Assembly (NCBI GenBank): GCA_002724555.1
Contig: PBOZ01000087.1
Span: 1 to 46,774 of the forward strand
Direction: 5' to 3'
Length of the DNA: 46,774 nt
DNA from: Rickettsiales bacterium
Lineage (GTDB): Bacteria; Pseudomonadota; Alphaproteobacteria; UBA8366
Shown piece after piece: positions 35,404-46,622 of the stretch. A program made the translations under genes and the position numbers. Under the pieces are notes generated by a model, which made no database searches, was not told the DNA's origin, and saw nothing but the letters and a program-made list of their open reading frames with translations. Each line of letters begins with the position of its first letter. The first letter of the stretch is position 1.

Positions 35404-36582
35404 ATGACAAAGTACACGCCTAAAATTATTATTGTTGGTGGCGGTCTCAGCGGACTGACGCTCGCGCTCTCTCTTGCACGGTCAAATTTCAATATCGTTG
35501 TGCTAGAGCAGGCATCGCACCTCAGTGAGGTTGGCGCAGGTATTCAAATTAGCGCCAATGGCGCGCGCGTGCTTCACCTTCTCGGGCTCGAAGCAGAATT
35601 GGCGAAAGTTGCCTTCCGTCCAGAACAGGGCGAGATGCGGCATTGGAAAACGGGCGAGACGCTCATCTCGCGCCCCCTCGGCGAAAGCAGCGTCGAACGG
35701 TTTGGCTTTCCATACTACCATATGCATCGCTATGATTTTCACCAGTTGCTTGCGACCGCAACACGAGCGATAGCACCAAACGCCATCCGATTGAATGCAA
35801 AGGTTGGCACTGTTCGGCAAACCGATGACGGTGCGAGCGCTGTTTTGACGTCTGGCGACGTGATTGAAGGTGACGTTCTCATCGGTTGCGACGGCATACA
35901 TTCCATCGTCCGCAAGACCTTGTTTGGTGCCGACGACCCCCATTTCACCGGCTGCATCGCATGGCGTGCAACTATACCGACCGAGCGCCTGCCAAAGGAT
36001 CACGTCCGGCCAGTTGCCTCCAACTGGATCGGCAAGGGTGGCCACTTCGTGCACTATTACCTGCGACGCGGCGAATTGGTGAATTGCGTGGGCGTTTTGG
36101 AGGGTCAAGAGTGGTCCGCTGAATCTTGGTCTGCTGAAGGAACTCAGGAGGACTTCCTCGCCGACTTTGCCGGGTGGCACAAAGATCTTCAAATCCTAAT
36201 CCAAAATGCAGAACGCTGTTTTCGCTGGGGCCTGTTTGACCGAGAGCCGATGCCGCGTTGGTCCAATGGGCGTGCTGCACTACTCGGCGACGCGTGTCAT
36301 CCAATGTTGCCATTCATGGCACAAGGCGCGGTGATGGGGCTCGAAGATACGTATACCCTGACACGCTGCCTAGAAGCGAACGATGATCCCTCAGCAGCAC
36401 TCCGCCACTACGAAAATCTCCGCCGCGACCGAACGGCCATCGTCCAACGCATGGCACGGGACAATATGTCTTTCTTCCATGACCCCGATGTCGACGACCT
36501 GGAAGATCGTCTTAATAGCCATCGTGATGCACATATGTGGCTTTATGGTTTCGACGTCACGGATCAAAAATTCACCATTTAA
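35404..36582 (+). CDS. FAD-dependent aromatic-ring monooxygenase (salicylate / 3-hydroxybenzoate hydroxylase-like)
   Basis: This is a 392-residue group A flavoprotein monooxygenase, which uses NAD(P)H and O2 to hydroxylate a phenolic ring. The FAD motif GGGLSG is at 12-17, the pyridine-nucleotide-binding DG motif in LIGCDGIHSIVRK, and the second FAD motif in LLGDACHPMLPFMAQGA. It most resembles salicylate hydroxylase and 3-hydroxybenzoate 6-hydroxylase. I chose the ATG at 35404; the TTG at 35341 extends the frame without support. No close partner gene follows; lpdA begins 74 bases later. Confidence 0.9.
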   Translation: MTKYTPKIIIVGGGLSGLTLALSLARSNFNIVVLEQASHLSEVGAGIQISANGARVLHLLGLEAELAKVAFRPEQGEMRHWKTGETLISRPLGESSVERFGFPYYHMHRYDFHQLLATATRAIAPNAIRLNAKVGTVRQTDDGASAVLTSGDVIEGDVLIGCDGIHSIVRKTLFGADDPHFTGCIAWRATIPTERLPKDHVRPVASNWIGKGGHFVHYYLRRGELVNCVGVLEGQEWSAESWSAEGTQEDFLADFAGWHKDLQILIQNAERCFRWGLFDREPMPRWSNGRAALLGDACHPMLPFMAQGAVMGLEDTYTLTRCLEANDDPSAALRHYENLRRDRTAIVQRMARDNMSFFHDPDVDDLEDRLNSHRDAHMWLYGFDVTDQKFTI

Positions 36583-36599
36583 TTGATAATCGGGGGTGA

Positions 36600-38061
<1,462 letters not shown>

Positions 38062-38064
38062 CTC

Positions 38065-38358
38065 ATGGGCCGGCGCACTAAGACACTTGCACTTTATATC
38101 GTCGGATGGGCGTTCCTAATCCTAGGCGTCCTCGGACTCTTTTTGCCGGTCCTGCAAGGCGTCCTATTCCTCGCCGTTGGCATGGTGATAATGTCCCACG
38201 TCTCACCTTGGTTTCGAGAGAAATTGACTGTATTTGAGCGAATTTTCCCAAAATATAGTAGCCAAATTCGCGTTGCACGGATCCGCGCTATGCTAATAGT
38301 TCGGCGGATTCTTGGCCCGACCGGCTCCGCGTTTTCAAAAAAAGATGACCAGACTTAA
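38065..38358 (+). CDS. Small membrane protein (PGPGW/DUF454-like)
   Basis: This 97-residue protein has two hydrophobic stretches, YIVGWAFLILGVLGLFLPVL and GVLFLAVGMVIM, followed by a basic, cytoplasmic-type C-terminal region. The pattern is like PGPGW or DUF454 small membrane proteins, but the family call is uncertain. It starts three bases after the lpdA stop and is likely co-transcribed. The function is unknown. Confidence 0.7.
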   Translation: MGRRTKTLALYIVGWAFLILGVLGLFLPVLQGVLFLAVGMVIMSHVSPWFREKLTVFERIFPKYSSQIRVARIRAMLIVRRILGPTGSAFSKKDDQT

Positions 38359-38454
38359 AACCGGCTTCTTTGTTACAGAAAATTCAATTTCGTTAAATAG
38401 GGCCGCGTTATCTGATCTCGGTGGCGCCTGGCGAAACTAGTTTAAAACAGCCCC

Positions 38455-39414
38455 CTAACGCGCGCGCGGATGCGTTGCGTTGTAATCACGGAGCAATTTC
38501 CCCGTATCGACCGCGGTATAGCGCTGCGTTGTTGAAAGGGAGGCATGGCCAAGCAATTCTTGTATCGAACGTAAGTCACCGCCGCCCGACAGCAGATGTG
38601 TTGCAAAGCTATGGCGCATCGCATGCGGCGTTGCGGTTTCCGGCAATCCCAAGGCACCCCGAAGTCGTTGCATCTGGCGCTGAATCGGTCGCGCGCCAAG
38701 CGGCCCACCGCGCGCGCCACGAAACAGCGCTTCATTGTCATCGAGCGAATATGGGCAGGACGAGATATATGTTTCAACAGCCTCGCACACAACCGGCAGT
38801 ACTGGCACCATGCGCTCCTTGCCACCCTTGCCAATCACACGCAGCGTGCTTCCAAACGGTGCTTGAGAACGGGTCAAGCGCAGCGCCTCGGAGATACGCA
38901 AACCACAGCCATATAGCAACGTCAAAATGGCTATGTCACGGGCCGCAATCCACGGTTCGCAAGCTAGGATACCAACATCGCGAATGACCGCCATCGCCTC
39001 CGCCTCATCGAGTGGCTTCGGCACCGAATGCGGCTGCTTAGGTGTACGGACTGCCCGAATGGCGTGATTGCGAGCCAAGTCGTTGCGCTCAAGCCAGACA
39101 AAAACGCCACGCAAAACCGAGAGAGCACGCGCCGTAGAGGTCCGCTCCAATCCAATACTCGACCGATGAGCCAACCACGCACGGAAATCACGGACGGCAA
39201 GCGCTTCCAGTCCATTAATCGTCAGCGGCGAACCTAAATAACCCGCCATAAAGGTCAAAAATCCGGAGAGGTCACGAACATAGGCGTCGACGGTATGCGA
39301 GGACGACCGCCGCTCGTCCCGTAACCATCGCACCCAATCCCCTACGGCTGAACGCAAGCCCGCATCAGCAGCAAGGTCTTCGAGGATGCTTTCTAGTCGG
39401 GCAGCGTCAACCAT
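38455..39414 (-). CDS. xerC: Tyrosine recombinase XerC
   Basis: This is the 319-residue site-specific recombinase of the XerCD pair that resolves chromosome dimers at dif. The catalytic residues R173 (GLRISE), K196 (GKGGKER), H264 and R267 (HAMRHSFATH), H290 (LLGHASLSTT) and the nucleophile Y299 (QRYT) are all present. An N-terminal SAM-like core-binding domain spans about residues 20-110. The DUF484 gene upstream overlaps it by 22 bases, which is a common pairing in proteobacteria. It is not flanked by att sites or an element, so it is housekeeping. Confidence 0.92.
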   Translation of the reverse strand: MVDAARLESILEDLAADAGLRSAVGDWVRWLRDERRSSSHTVDAYVRDLSGFLTFMAGYLGSPLTINGLEALAVRDFRAWLAHRSSIGLERTSTARALSVLRGVFVWLERNDLARNHAIRAVRTPKQPHSVPKPLDEAEAMAVIRDVGILACEPWIAARDIAILTLLYGCGLRISEALRLTRSQAPFGSTLRVIGKGGKERMVPVLPVVCEAVETYISSCPYSLDDNEALFRGARGGPLGARPIQRQMQRLRGALGLPETATPHAMRHSFATHLLSGGGDLRSIQELLGHASLSTTQRYTAVDTGKLLRDYNATHPRAR

Positions 39415-40109
39415 CCACGTACCACGCTTTCAAGGGCGGCAGCGAGGAATGCCATCAACTCTACGGCCTGGCCCGGGTGGAATTTTTCGGGGTCGCGCGA
39501 GCCAAATGCCAGCATGGCTGGTGGTGTCGCTGACGAAATTTGCAAGCGCACAAGCGCTTCTGAGCGAACCAGCCCAGCAGCCTCACCAAACACTCTGGAA
39601 TCGCCCGTGATATAGCCCCGCAAGATGGCATCTTCATGAACGCCGAGCAACGCGTCGACAGCCCCGCTTGAAATGACGCGAAGCCCTTGCGCGGCTGCCC
39701 CTCCCAACCAGCCGCTATCTTGCGCTTCGATGCACAGTGTCGCTACATCCAGGTCGAGTAAGACGGTAAAGTCCGTCGCAATCGTCTCTATCACTTTTTC
39801 GAAACTGCGGGCCTCTAACATGGCCAGAACGCACTCATGCACTCGAGTCTGGATCGTCAAGTTGGCACGGCTTGTGTCGAGCAACTCTCGTTGACGTATT
39901 GTATGACCGGCCACATCTTCGCGCAGCCGTCCAATTAGTGCAGACTGGAAGTCCACCACACCATCACCCAATTCCCGCTCTACTGGCAGCTGATTTCCCA
40001 AAGCTTCCGGATGCTGGCTAAGAAAATTTGGGTTCTGTCCAAGATATTCAGCCACCTCAGCAGCCGTAATTCCGTGACCATTGCGCGATTTAGGCATATC
40101 CTGAGTCAT
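39393..40109 (-). CDS. DUF484 family (GAF-like) protein
   Basis: This is a 238-residue protein of the DUF484 family, which is commonly coded next to xerC. It shows the N-terminal block VAEYLGQNPNFLSQHPE and a GAF-like region later (TVLLDLDVATLCIEAQDSGW and SRDPEKFHPGQA). The role is unknown. I prefer the ATG at 40109; the frame extends to 40145, overlapping fsa. It overlaps xerC by 22 bases. Confidence 0.85.
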   Translation of the reverse strand: MTQDMPKSRNGHGITAAEVAEYLGQNPNFLSQHPEALGNQLPVERELGDGVVDFQSALIGRLREDVAGHTIRQRELLDTSRANLTIQTRVHECVLAMLEARSFEKVIETIATDFTVLLDLDVATLCIEAQDSGWLGGAAAQGLRVISSGAVDALLGVHEDAILRGYITGDSRVFGEAAGLVRSEALVRLQISSATPPAMLAFGSRDPEKFHPGQAVELMAFLAAALESVVRGWLTLPD

Positions 40110-40114
40110 GCGGC

Positions 40115-40771
40115 TTAAAGGATCGACTGGCCAGTCTTTTGCCAATCGGCCAGAAAGGCATCCAGCCCCTTATCGGTCAATGGGTGGTTAAACAAGGCCA
40201 AGAGCACCTCTGGTGGCAACGTACAGACATCAGCACCCATCTTGGCTGCTTCCAAGACGTGCATCGGTGAACGAACAGAGGCAACAAGTACCTCCGTCAT
40301 CAGAGCGGGATAGTTGTCATAAATCTCAACAATATCCATAATCAACTGCATCCCATCCATCGCAATATCGTCCAGGCGACCGACGAATGGTGATATGAAA
40401 GAGGCTCCCGCTTTCGCAGCTAGCAACGCCTGATTGGCAGAAAAGCATAGCGTAACATTGACCATGGTGCCTTCTTCCGAAAGCGATTTACAGGTTTTCA
40501 AACCGTCCCTGGTCAGAGGCACTTTAACAGTGATGTTGTCATGTATCTTTGCGAGCTTGCGGCCTTCGGCCACCATTTCCTGATAGGCGGTTGCCGTAAC
40601 TTCCGCACTGATCGGCCCGTCGACGATGTCGCAAATCTCCTTAACGACCTCGACAAAATCCCGCCCGCTTTTCGCAATTAACGACGGGTTAGTTGTTACA
40701 CCATCGACAAGCCCGGTATCGGCCAAGTCGCGAATCGCATTTACGTCTGCGGTATCCACGAAAAACTTCAT
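40115..40771 (-). CDS. fsa: Fructose-6-phosphate aldolase / transaldolase (TalC-type)
   Basis: This is a small transaldolase of 218 residues that transfers or cleaves a dihydroxyacetone unit in the pentose phosphate route. The block [15 protein letters not shown] is at the N-terminus, and the Schiff-base lysine is K83 in ITVKVPLT. Such short enzymes are annotated either as fructose-6-phosphate aldolase or as transaldolase; sequence alone does not settle it. GGAAAG lies before the ATG at 40771. It is divergent from priA with 79 bases between starts. Confidence 0.9.
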   Translation of the reverse strand: MKFFVDTADVNAIRDLADTGLVDGVTTNPSLIAKSGRDFVEVVKEICDIVDGPISAEVTATAYQEMVAEGRKLAKIHDNITVKVPLTRDGLKTCKSLSEEGTMVNVTLCFSANQALLAAKAGASFISPFVGRLDDIAMDGMQLIMDIVEIYDNYPALMTEVLVASVRSPMHVLEAAKMGADVCTLPPEVLLALFNHPLTDKGLDAFLADWQKTGQSIL

Positions 40772-40850
40772 TTTATCTTTCCAACCCTCCAAGGATGAAT
40801 TTTTTTACTGCGATCTGGTGCTAGGGTAAATGTTCGATACACTCTAGCGG

Positions 40851-43079
40851 ATGGGAATCCCAGACGCTAGTTCGACTGATCGAAAAGAACACTCCACAAG
40901 ACGGGTGCGCGTCCTTCTGCCCTTGCCATTGGCAGGCGCCTTCGAATACCGCGCGCCTCCAAGTTTGGCTTTAATTCCCGGGGATTTTGTCCGAGTACCA
41001 CTCGGTAAACGGACCCATATAGGCGTAGTATGGGACCACGTTAAGACGGATGATAAAGACGATTCTACGGAAGTTGACGACTCGCGTTTACGCAATATTG
41101 AAGCACGACTCGACACTTGGCCCATGGCCGATTCGATGCGCCAATTCATTGATTGGGTCGCTGGTTATTCAATGGTCACACCCGGCGCGGTGCTCCGCAT
41201 GGCCATAAGTATCCCTGAAGCTCTGCAGCCGGGCAGACCACGTGTAGTATTCCAGCTGAACTCTGACCCACCCAGTTATAAGCCTACGGCTACCAGGACC
41301 CGCGTTGTCGCCGAGTTAACGGATGGCCCGGCGCGAACCGCCGCTGATCTCGCACGCGACTCAGGGACCAGCGTCAGCGTCATTCGCGGCCTGACTGCCC
41401 TTGGTGTTTTAGACTCTATACAACTCTCCGATGATACTCCATTACCTCAACCAGACCCTAGCATACCTGGCCCAACGCTATCACTAGACCAGAGCACGGC
41501 AGCTGCTGAGCTTGTTGCCAAGACCCAATCTCAGACGTTTTCGGTCACCTTGTTAGACGGAGTGACCGGCGCCGGTAAAACCGAAGTGTATTTCGAAGCT
41601 GTTGCAGCAGCGCTCAGAGCTGGCAAGCAAGTCCTGATCCTATTGCCAGAAATAGCACTCACGGCGCAGTTCCTCGAAAGGTTCAAATTGCGCTTCGGTG
41701 CCACGCCGCAGGAATGGCATTCAGACGTGCCGCGCGCTCAGCGCCGCCGGGTATGGCGTGCAATCGCAGATGGCCGGGCACGGGTTGTTGTTGGCGCCCG
41801 CTCATCACTCTTCTTACCCTTCCGTGACCTCGGTCTGCTTATCGTAGATGAAGAGCATGACCCCTCTTACAAACAAGAGGAAGGGGTCATCTATCACGCC
41901 CGAGACATGGCAGTAGTACGGGCCCGATTGCAAAACTCAACCATCGTCCTCGCTTCAGCAACTCCATCGCTGGAGACGGTAACCAATGTCAATGCCGGTC
42001 GCTATACGTCACAGCATCTGCCCTCAAGGCACGGTAGCGCTGAATTGCCAAAAATTTCGGTCGTCGACCTTAGACACGATCCGCCAGAGCGAAACTGTTG
42101 GATTGCACCAACACTCAAAACGGCGCTCGCGGAGACGCTAAACCAGCAAGAACAGTCACTGCTGTTCCTCAATCGGCGTGGTTATGCACCGCTGACGCTC
42201 TGCAGGGCCTGTGGTCATCGCCTTGAATGTCCACAATGCACTTCTTGGCTGGTTGAACACCGTTTTGCGGGCCAGTTAGCCTGTCACCATTGTGGCTACA
42301 CTGCAAAAAAGCCCGTGGCATGCCCCGATTGTAAGACAGAGAACCGGATGGTGGCTTGTGGCCCTGGCGTCGAGCGGCTCGTCGAAGAAATTGGATCGTT
42401 GTTTCCAGACGCACGCGTAGAGTTAATGACTAGCGATACAATTGGAAGCCCGCTGGCCGCGGTAGAGGTTGTCCGGCGGGTCCAAGCGCACGAAATCGAT
42501 ATTCTGATCGGCACACAATTAGTTGCGAAAGGCCATCACTTCCCAAATCTTACCTTGGTCGGCGTGGTCGACGCAGATCTGGGTTTGAACGGCGGTGACC
42601 TCCGCGCAACGGAGCGCACCTACCAACTATTGCATCAGGTTGCCGGGCGTGCGGGACGCGAGGCCCGCCCAGGACGCGTGCTCCTGCAGACACATCATCC
42701 CGATCACCCTGTCATGGCTGCACTGAGTAAAGGAGACAGAGATGCCTTCATGTGGGCAGAAGCCGAACAGCGGAAGGCTGGTAACTGGCCACCCTTCGGC
42801 CGCCTCGCCGGAATAATAGTATCTGGTCCGAACGAATCGCTAGTCGATAGCGTCGCTCGTGCTTTGGCCCGTAGTGCGCCACATGCTCAGGATTTTAAAG
42901 TTTTTGGACCAGCCCCAGCACCCCTTTCTATCTTGCGGGGCCGGCACCGTCGGCGGCTGCTTGTACGCACCACACGCATGGTCCGCATCCAGAACCACCT
43001 GCGCGCCTGGGTAGGAATGGTTAAACCACCAAATTCAGTGCGCATCCAGATTGACATCGACCCTTATAGTTTTCTGTAG
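40851..43079 (+). CDS. priA: Primosomal helicase PriA
   Basis: This is the 742-residue replication-restart helicase. The N-terminal DNA-binding region is followed by the helicase Walker A motif GVTGAGKT (237-244) and DEEHD (333-337). The zinc-binding loop carries eight cysteines at 451, 454, 460, 463, 478, 481, 491 and 494, as in active PriA. The C-terminal helicase motifs include GRAGREARPGRVLLQT. The ATG at 40851 is taken; there is no strong Shine-Dalgarno sequence. Its position before the atp genes is common in alphaproteobacteria. Confidence 0.95.
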   Translation: MGIPDASSTDRKEHSTRRVRVLLPLPLAGAFEYRAPPSLALIPGDFVRVPLGKRTHIGVVWDHVKTDDKDDSTEVDDSRLRNIEARLDTWPMADSMRQFIDWVAGYSMVTPGAVLRMAISIPEALQPGRPRVVFQLNSDPPSYKPTATRTRVVAELTDGPARTAADLARDSGTSVSVIRGLTALGVLDSIQLSDDTPLPQPDPSIPGPTLSLDQSTAAAELVAKTQSQTFSVTLLDGVTGAGKTEVYFEAVAAALRAGKQVLILLPEIALTAQFLERFKLRFGATPQEWHSDVPRAQRRRVWRAIADGRARVVVGARSSLFLPFRDLGLLIVDEEHDPSYKQEEGVIYHARDMAVVRARLQNSTIVLASATPSLETVTNVNAGRYTSQHLPSRHGSAELPKISVVDLRHDPPERNCWIAPTLKTALAETLNQQEQSLLFLNRRGYAPLTLCRACGHRLECPQCTSWLVEHRFAGQLACHHCGYTAKKPVACPDCKTENRMVACGPGVERLVEEIGSLFPDARVELMTSDTIGSPLAAVEVVRRVQAHEIDILIGTQLVAKGHHFPNLTLVGVVDADLGLNGGDLRATERTYQLLHQVAGRAGREARPGRVLLQTHHPDHPVMAALSKGDRDAFMWAEAEQRKAGNWPPFGRLAGIIVSGPNESLVDSVARALARSAPHAQDFKVFGPAPAPLSILRGRHRRRLLVRTTRMVRIQNHLRAWVGMVKPPNSVRIQIDIDPYSFL

Positions 43080-43587
43080 CGTAATAACCCCATACCATTG
43101 AGGTAAGGGCACTCGCCACGCTAGCAGTATAAGAATTAGTCAGCTTTCGAAACCACCCAAACCAAATGCTGCTGTTCAAAGGGACTATCTAAAACTTAGC
43201 CAACTTTGGCCCGTCTTTGATTGGGAGCCCAGCGTGGTCCCCAGCCATAACCGGCACCACTTTCAAAACGACACCCCTTTTGCAAGTTTGGGCACACAAA
43301 TGGCCGATAGCTAGATATAGCCCAATTGCAAAGGCCTCTGACTGCAACATTTTTATCACACCCGGTCATAAAAACATCCTATTTGAGCGTCCCAAATTGA
43401 ATTTGTGTTGCCACTCTCCAGCGGCCTGCGACAATTCAGATGTTTCGAGGCGGGTTGCACCCTAATTTTGCATGTGCTAAACACCGCTCGCCTTTTGGCA
43501 AAACCCCTCTTGTAGAGGGGCTCAAAACCTAAGGAATTCCGGGCTTCGGCGACGAATATCCGGACCAAAATCGGGGAGATTCCCAAG
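43080..43587. other. Non-coding region upstream of the ATP synthase operon
   Basis: No supported gene lies in these 508 bases between priA and atpH. They should hold the atp promoter and a 5' leader. The one clear structure is a 7-base-pair hairpin at 43504-43520. No tRNA, repeat or start of another gene was recognised. Confidence 0.5.
43504..43520 (+). promoter_or_regulatory. Hairpin in the atp operon leader
   Basis: CCCCTCT (43504-43510) pairs with AGAGGGG (43514-43520) around a three-base TGT loop. It is GC-rich and has no following T-tract, so a terminator is not supported. It could be a leader structure affecting RNA stability or translation of atpH, 67 bases downstream. Confidence 0.5.
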
Positions 43588-44145
43588 GTGGCATCCAAGG
43601 GAAGCGAAACGGGAATGGCAGCCCGCTACGCCTTGGCTTTGTTCGAGCTGGCGGACGAACAGCGTAAATTAGACGCTGTCGCTGACGATTTGAAGGCGTT
43701 AGACGCTGCAATCGATGAGAACGAAGACCTTCGGCGAATGATGGCCAGCCCCGTCATAGGACGCGCAGAACAAAGCCAAGCAATCGGGGCGTTGCTGCAG
43801 CAATCGGGGGCGGACGATCTGACGCAGAGGTTCGTCAGTGTTTCCGCGTCAAACCGTCGCCTCTACGCTCTACGAGACATCATTAAAGCCTTTCTCGCGG
43901 AGCTCGCAGAGCGCCGAGGCGAGATTTCGGCCGAAGTCATATCTGCTCAAAGTTTGAGCGATAAGCAGACGCGCGCTGTGGAGCAGGCATTGCAGCAGGT
44001 CGAGGGACGAAATGTGACCTTATCTACAAAGGTTGACCCCGCCTTAATTGGCGGCATGGTGGTAAAAGTAGGGAGCAGAATGATTGACTCCTCCCTTAAA
44101 ACCCAGCTCGAAAGAATGAAACTCGTAATGAAGGGAGCCGGCTGA
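43588..44145 (+). CDS. atpH: ATP synthase delta subunit
   Basis: This is the F1 delta subunit of 185 residues, which links the F1 head to the stator stalk. The family pattern is clear at the N-terminus ([20 protein letters not shown]) and in [20 protein letters not shown]. The gene starts with GTG at 43588, with GGGGAG nine bases upstream. It overlaps atpA by one base. It opens the alphaproteobacterial atpHAGDC order. Confidence 0.94.
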   Translation: MASKGSETGMAARYALALFELADEQRKLDAVADDLKALDAAIDENEDLRRMMASPVIGRAEQSQAIGALLQQSGADDLTQRFVSVSASNRRLYALRDIIKAFLAELAERRGEISAEVISAQSLSDKQTRAVEQALQQVEGRNVTLSTKVDPALIGGMVVKVGSRMIDSSLKTQLERMKLVMKGAG

Positions 44146-45677
44146 TGGAAATCCGCGCCGCGGAAATCTCCGCCATCCTGAAGGATCAAATTGCCAATTT
44201 CGGAACTGAGGCTGACGTAGCTGAGGTTGGACAAGTTATTTCGGTGGGCGACGGGGTCGCCCGCGTCTATGGCCTCGACAATGTTCAGGCCGGTGAAATG
44301 GTGGAATTTCCCGGCGGTATTCGGGGCATGGCGCTAAATCTCGAGGACGATAATGTCGGTGTCGTTATATTCGGTAACGACCGCGACATTAAAGAGGGTG
44401 ATACGGTTAAACGGACCGGCACTATCGTTGACGTCCCTGTCGGTAAGGGACTGCTCGGCCGCGTAGTCGACGCGCTCGGTAACCCAATCGATGGCAAAGG
44501 CCCAATCGAAGGTGCAGAGCGTAGTCTCGTCGAAGTAAAGGCACCGGGTATTATCCCCAGAAAATCCGTGCATGAGCCGATGCAGACTGGCCTTAAAGCA
44601 CTCGACTCACTCGTGCCTGTTGGGCGTGGCCAGCGCGAACTAATCATTGGCGACCGCCAAACTGGCAAGACCGCGGTTGCGATTGATGCAATAATCAATC
44701 AGAAATCAGTCAACAACACCGATGACGAATCGAAAAAACTTTATTGTATTTATGTCGTTATAGGGCAGAAACGTTCGACGGTCGCCCAAGTGGTAAAGAC
44801 GCTCGAAGAGAATGGTGCAATGGAGTATTCCATTGTTGTTGCCGCTACCGCGTCCGAGCCAGCCCCAATGCAGTTTTTGGCGCCTTATGCCGGTTGTGCA
44901 ATGGGCGAATATTTTCGCGATAATGGAATGCACGGACTGATCATCTATGACGACCTCTCGAAGCAAGCTACCGCATATCGTCAGATGTCACTGCTGCTTC
45001 GTCGCCCACCGGGTCGCGAAGCATATCCGGGCGACGTTTTCTATCTCCACTCACGCCTGCTGGAGCGCGCCGCTAAAATGGGCGATGAGCACGGCAATGG
45101 GTCACTGACAGCGCTTCCGGTCATCGAAACCCAAGCGAATGACGTTTCCGCTTACATTCCCACAAACGTGATCTCAATTACCGACGGTCAGATCTTCTTG
45201 GAGACCGATTTATTCTATAAAGGTGTCCGGCCAGCCATTAATGTCGGCCTATCGGTCAGCCGTGTTGGATCTGCTGCTCAAATCAAAGCGATGAAACAGG
45301 TTGCCGGGACGATTAAGCTTGAACTTGCACAGTACCGCGAGATGGAAGCATTCTCGCAGTTTGCATCCGACCTCGACGCCTCGACCCAGCGTTTGTTGGC
45401 CCGCGGCTCGCGTCTAACAGAGTTGCTGAAACAGCCGCAATACAGCCCACTCGCTGTGGAAGAACAGGTAGTATCGATCTTCGCCGGTGTCCGTGGATAT
45501 CTTGACGGCATCGAAATCCGCGATATTGGGCGCTTCGAGCAAGGCCTGCTGGAAGAATTCCGAAACAATAATTCTGATGTTCTGACGACCATTCGGACCG
45601 AGGGTGAGCTCTCGGATGAAACAGAAAAGAAGGTCGGCGAGATCATGGACACCTACGCAAAAACCTTCGCCGCCTAA
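44145..45677 (+). CDS. atpA: ATP synthase alpha subunit
   Basis: This is the F1 alpha subunit of 510 residues, carrying the non-catalytic nucleotide sites. The Walker A motif GDRQTGKT is at 169-176, and the conserved blocks [34 protein letters not shown] and [14 protein letters not shown] are intact. The start ATG shares its A with the atpH stop TGA. Length and order are normal. Confidence 0.98.
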   Translation: MEIRAAEISAILKDQIANFGTEADVAEVGQVISVGDGVARVYGLDNVQAGEMVEFPGGIRGMALNLEDDNVGVVIFGNDRDIKEGDTVKRTGTIVDVPVGKGLLGRVVDALGNPIDGKGPIEGAERSLVEVKAPGIIPRKSVHEPMQTGLKALDSLVPVGRGQRELIIGDRQTGKTAVAIDAIINQKSVNNTDDESKKLYCIYVVIGQKRSTVAQVVKTLEENGAMEYSIVVAATASEPAPMQFLAPYAGCAMGEYFRDNGMHGLIIYDDLSKQATAYRQMSLLLRRPPGREAYPGDVFYLHSRLLERAAKMGDEHGNGSLTALPVIETQANDVSAYIPTNVISITDGQIFLETDLFYKGVRPAINVGLSVSRVGSAAQIKAMKQVAGTIKLELAQYREMEAFSQFASDLDASTQRLLARGSRLTELLKQPQYSPLAVEEQVVSIFAGVRGYLDGIEIRDIGRFEQGLLEEFRNNNSDVLTTIRTEGELSDETEKKVGEIMDTYAKTFAA

Positions 45678-45701
45678 GAGCGCGGAAGCGAGCGACAACC
45701 G

Positions 45702-46589
45702 ATGCCTAGTCTTAAGGACCTGCGAACCCGCATCACAAGCGTGAAATCCACCCAACGGATCACGTCAGCAATGAAGATGGTCGCCGCCGCAAAACTCCGT
45801 CGCGCCCAGGAACAAGCAATTGCTGCGCGCCCTTATGCGGAGCGCATGGAACGAATGCTGGGCTCTCTAGCGGGAGGAGTTAGTGGTGGCAGCGGCCCCA
45901 AACTACTCGCCGGTACCGGCAGCAATGGTATACATCTAATCGTCGTCATGACCACCGATCGTGGCCTTTGTGGCGGTTTCAATGGCAGCATTATGCGTGG
46001 CATTCGCTCATTGGTCCGCGACCTGGAAGGTCAGGGAAAAACAGTAAAACTGTTCGGTGTCGGCCGTAAAGGCAACGCAATTATGCGCCGTGAATTCCCC
46101 GAAAAACTGGTTGAAGCTTTGGAAGAAATTTCCAAACCGGCACCAACGTTTGCGGGCGCCGATATGATTGCCAGCAAGATCACCGAGATGTTTGATAACG
46201 GGGATTTTGATTGTTGCACAATTGTCTACAACAAGTTTATCTCAGCCCTGACGCAAGATGTTACGCCACAACAACTCATTCCCTTTGCGTTGCCGGAAAC
46301 GGCGGTTCCGGAAGAAACAAGTAGCGAAACAGCGGCCAGCTATGAGTACGAGCCTGACGAGGAGGAAATCCTCGCTGATCTGCTACCACGAAATCTATCC
46401 GTCCAGGTCTTCCGCGCTATGTTGGAGACGTTTGCCTCAGAACAGGGTGCCCGTATGACCGCAATGGATAGCGCATCACGCAATGCGGGCGACATGATCG
46501 ATAAATTAACACTAACCTACAACCGCGCGCGTCAAGCCGGCATCACTAAGGAGCTGATTGAGATCATCTCCGGTGCGGAAGCGCTGTAG
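45702..46589 (+). CDS. atpG: ATP synthase gamma subunit
   Basis: This is the F1 central rotor stalk, 295 residues. The N-terminal helix block [20 protein letters not shown] and the C-terminal block [20 protein letters not shown], the two ends of the coiled-coil shaft, are intact. The DRGLCGGFN block after the first helix is also present. It follows atpA by 24 bases and precedes atpD by 33. Confidence 0.97.
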   Translation: MPSLKDLRTRITSVKSTQRITSAMKMVAAAKLRRAQEQAIAARPYAERMERMLGSLAGGVSGGSGPKLLAGTGSNGIHLIVVMTTDRGLCGGFNGSIMRGIRSLVRDLEGQGKTVKLFGVGRKGNAIMRREFPEKLVEALEEISKPAPTFAGADMIASKITEMFDNGDFDCCTIVYNKFISALTQDVTPQQLIPFALPETAVPEETSSETAASYEYEPDEEEILADLLPRNLSVQVFRAMLETFASEQGARMTAMDSASRNAGDMIDKLTLTYNRARQAGITKELIEIISGAEAL

Positions 46590-46622
46590 CGGTAACAGAA
46601 TTAACTCTCAAGGAGCTAATCC

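Noticed and set aside
35503-36192. 229-codon minus-strand frame
   Set aside because: It lies antisense to the FAD monooxygenase, which has all its motifs.
38455-39414. Tyrosine recombinase as a sign of an integrated element
   Set aside because: It has the DUF484 neighbour and core genes on both sides, and no att repeats or phage genes; it is the housekeeping XerC.
43217-43465. 82-codon frame in the priA-atpH gap
   Set aside because: No ribosome site or domain; it starts with a weak Met and holds no family signal.
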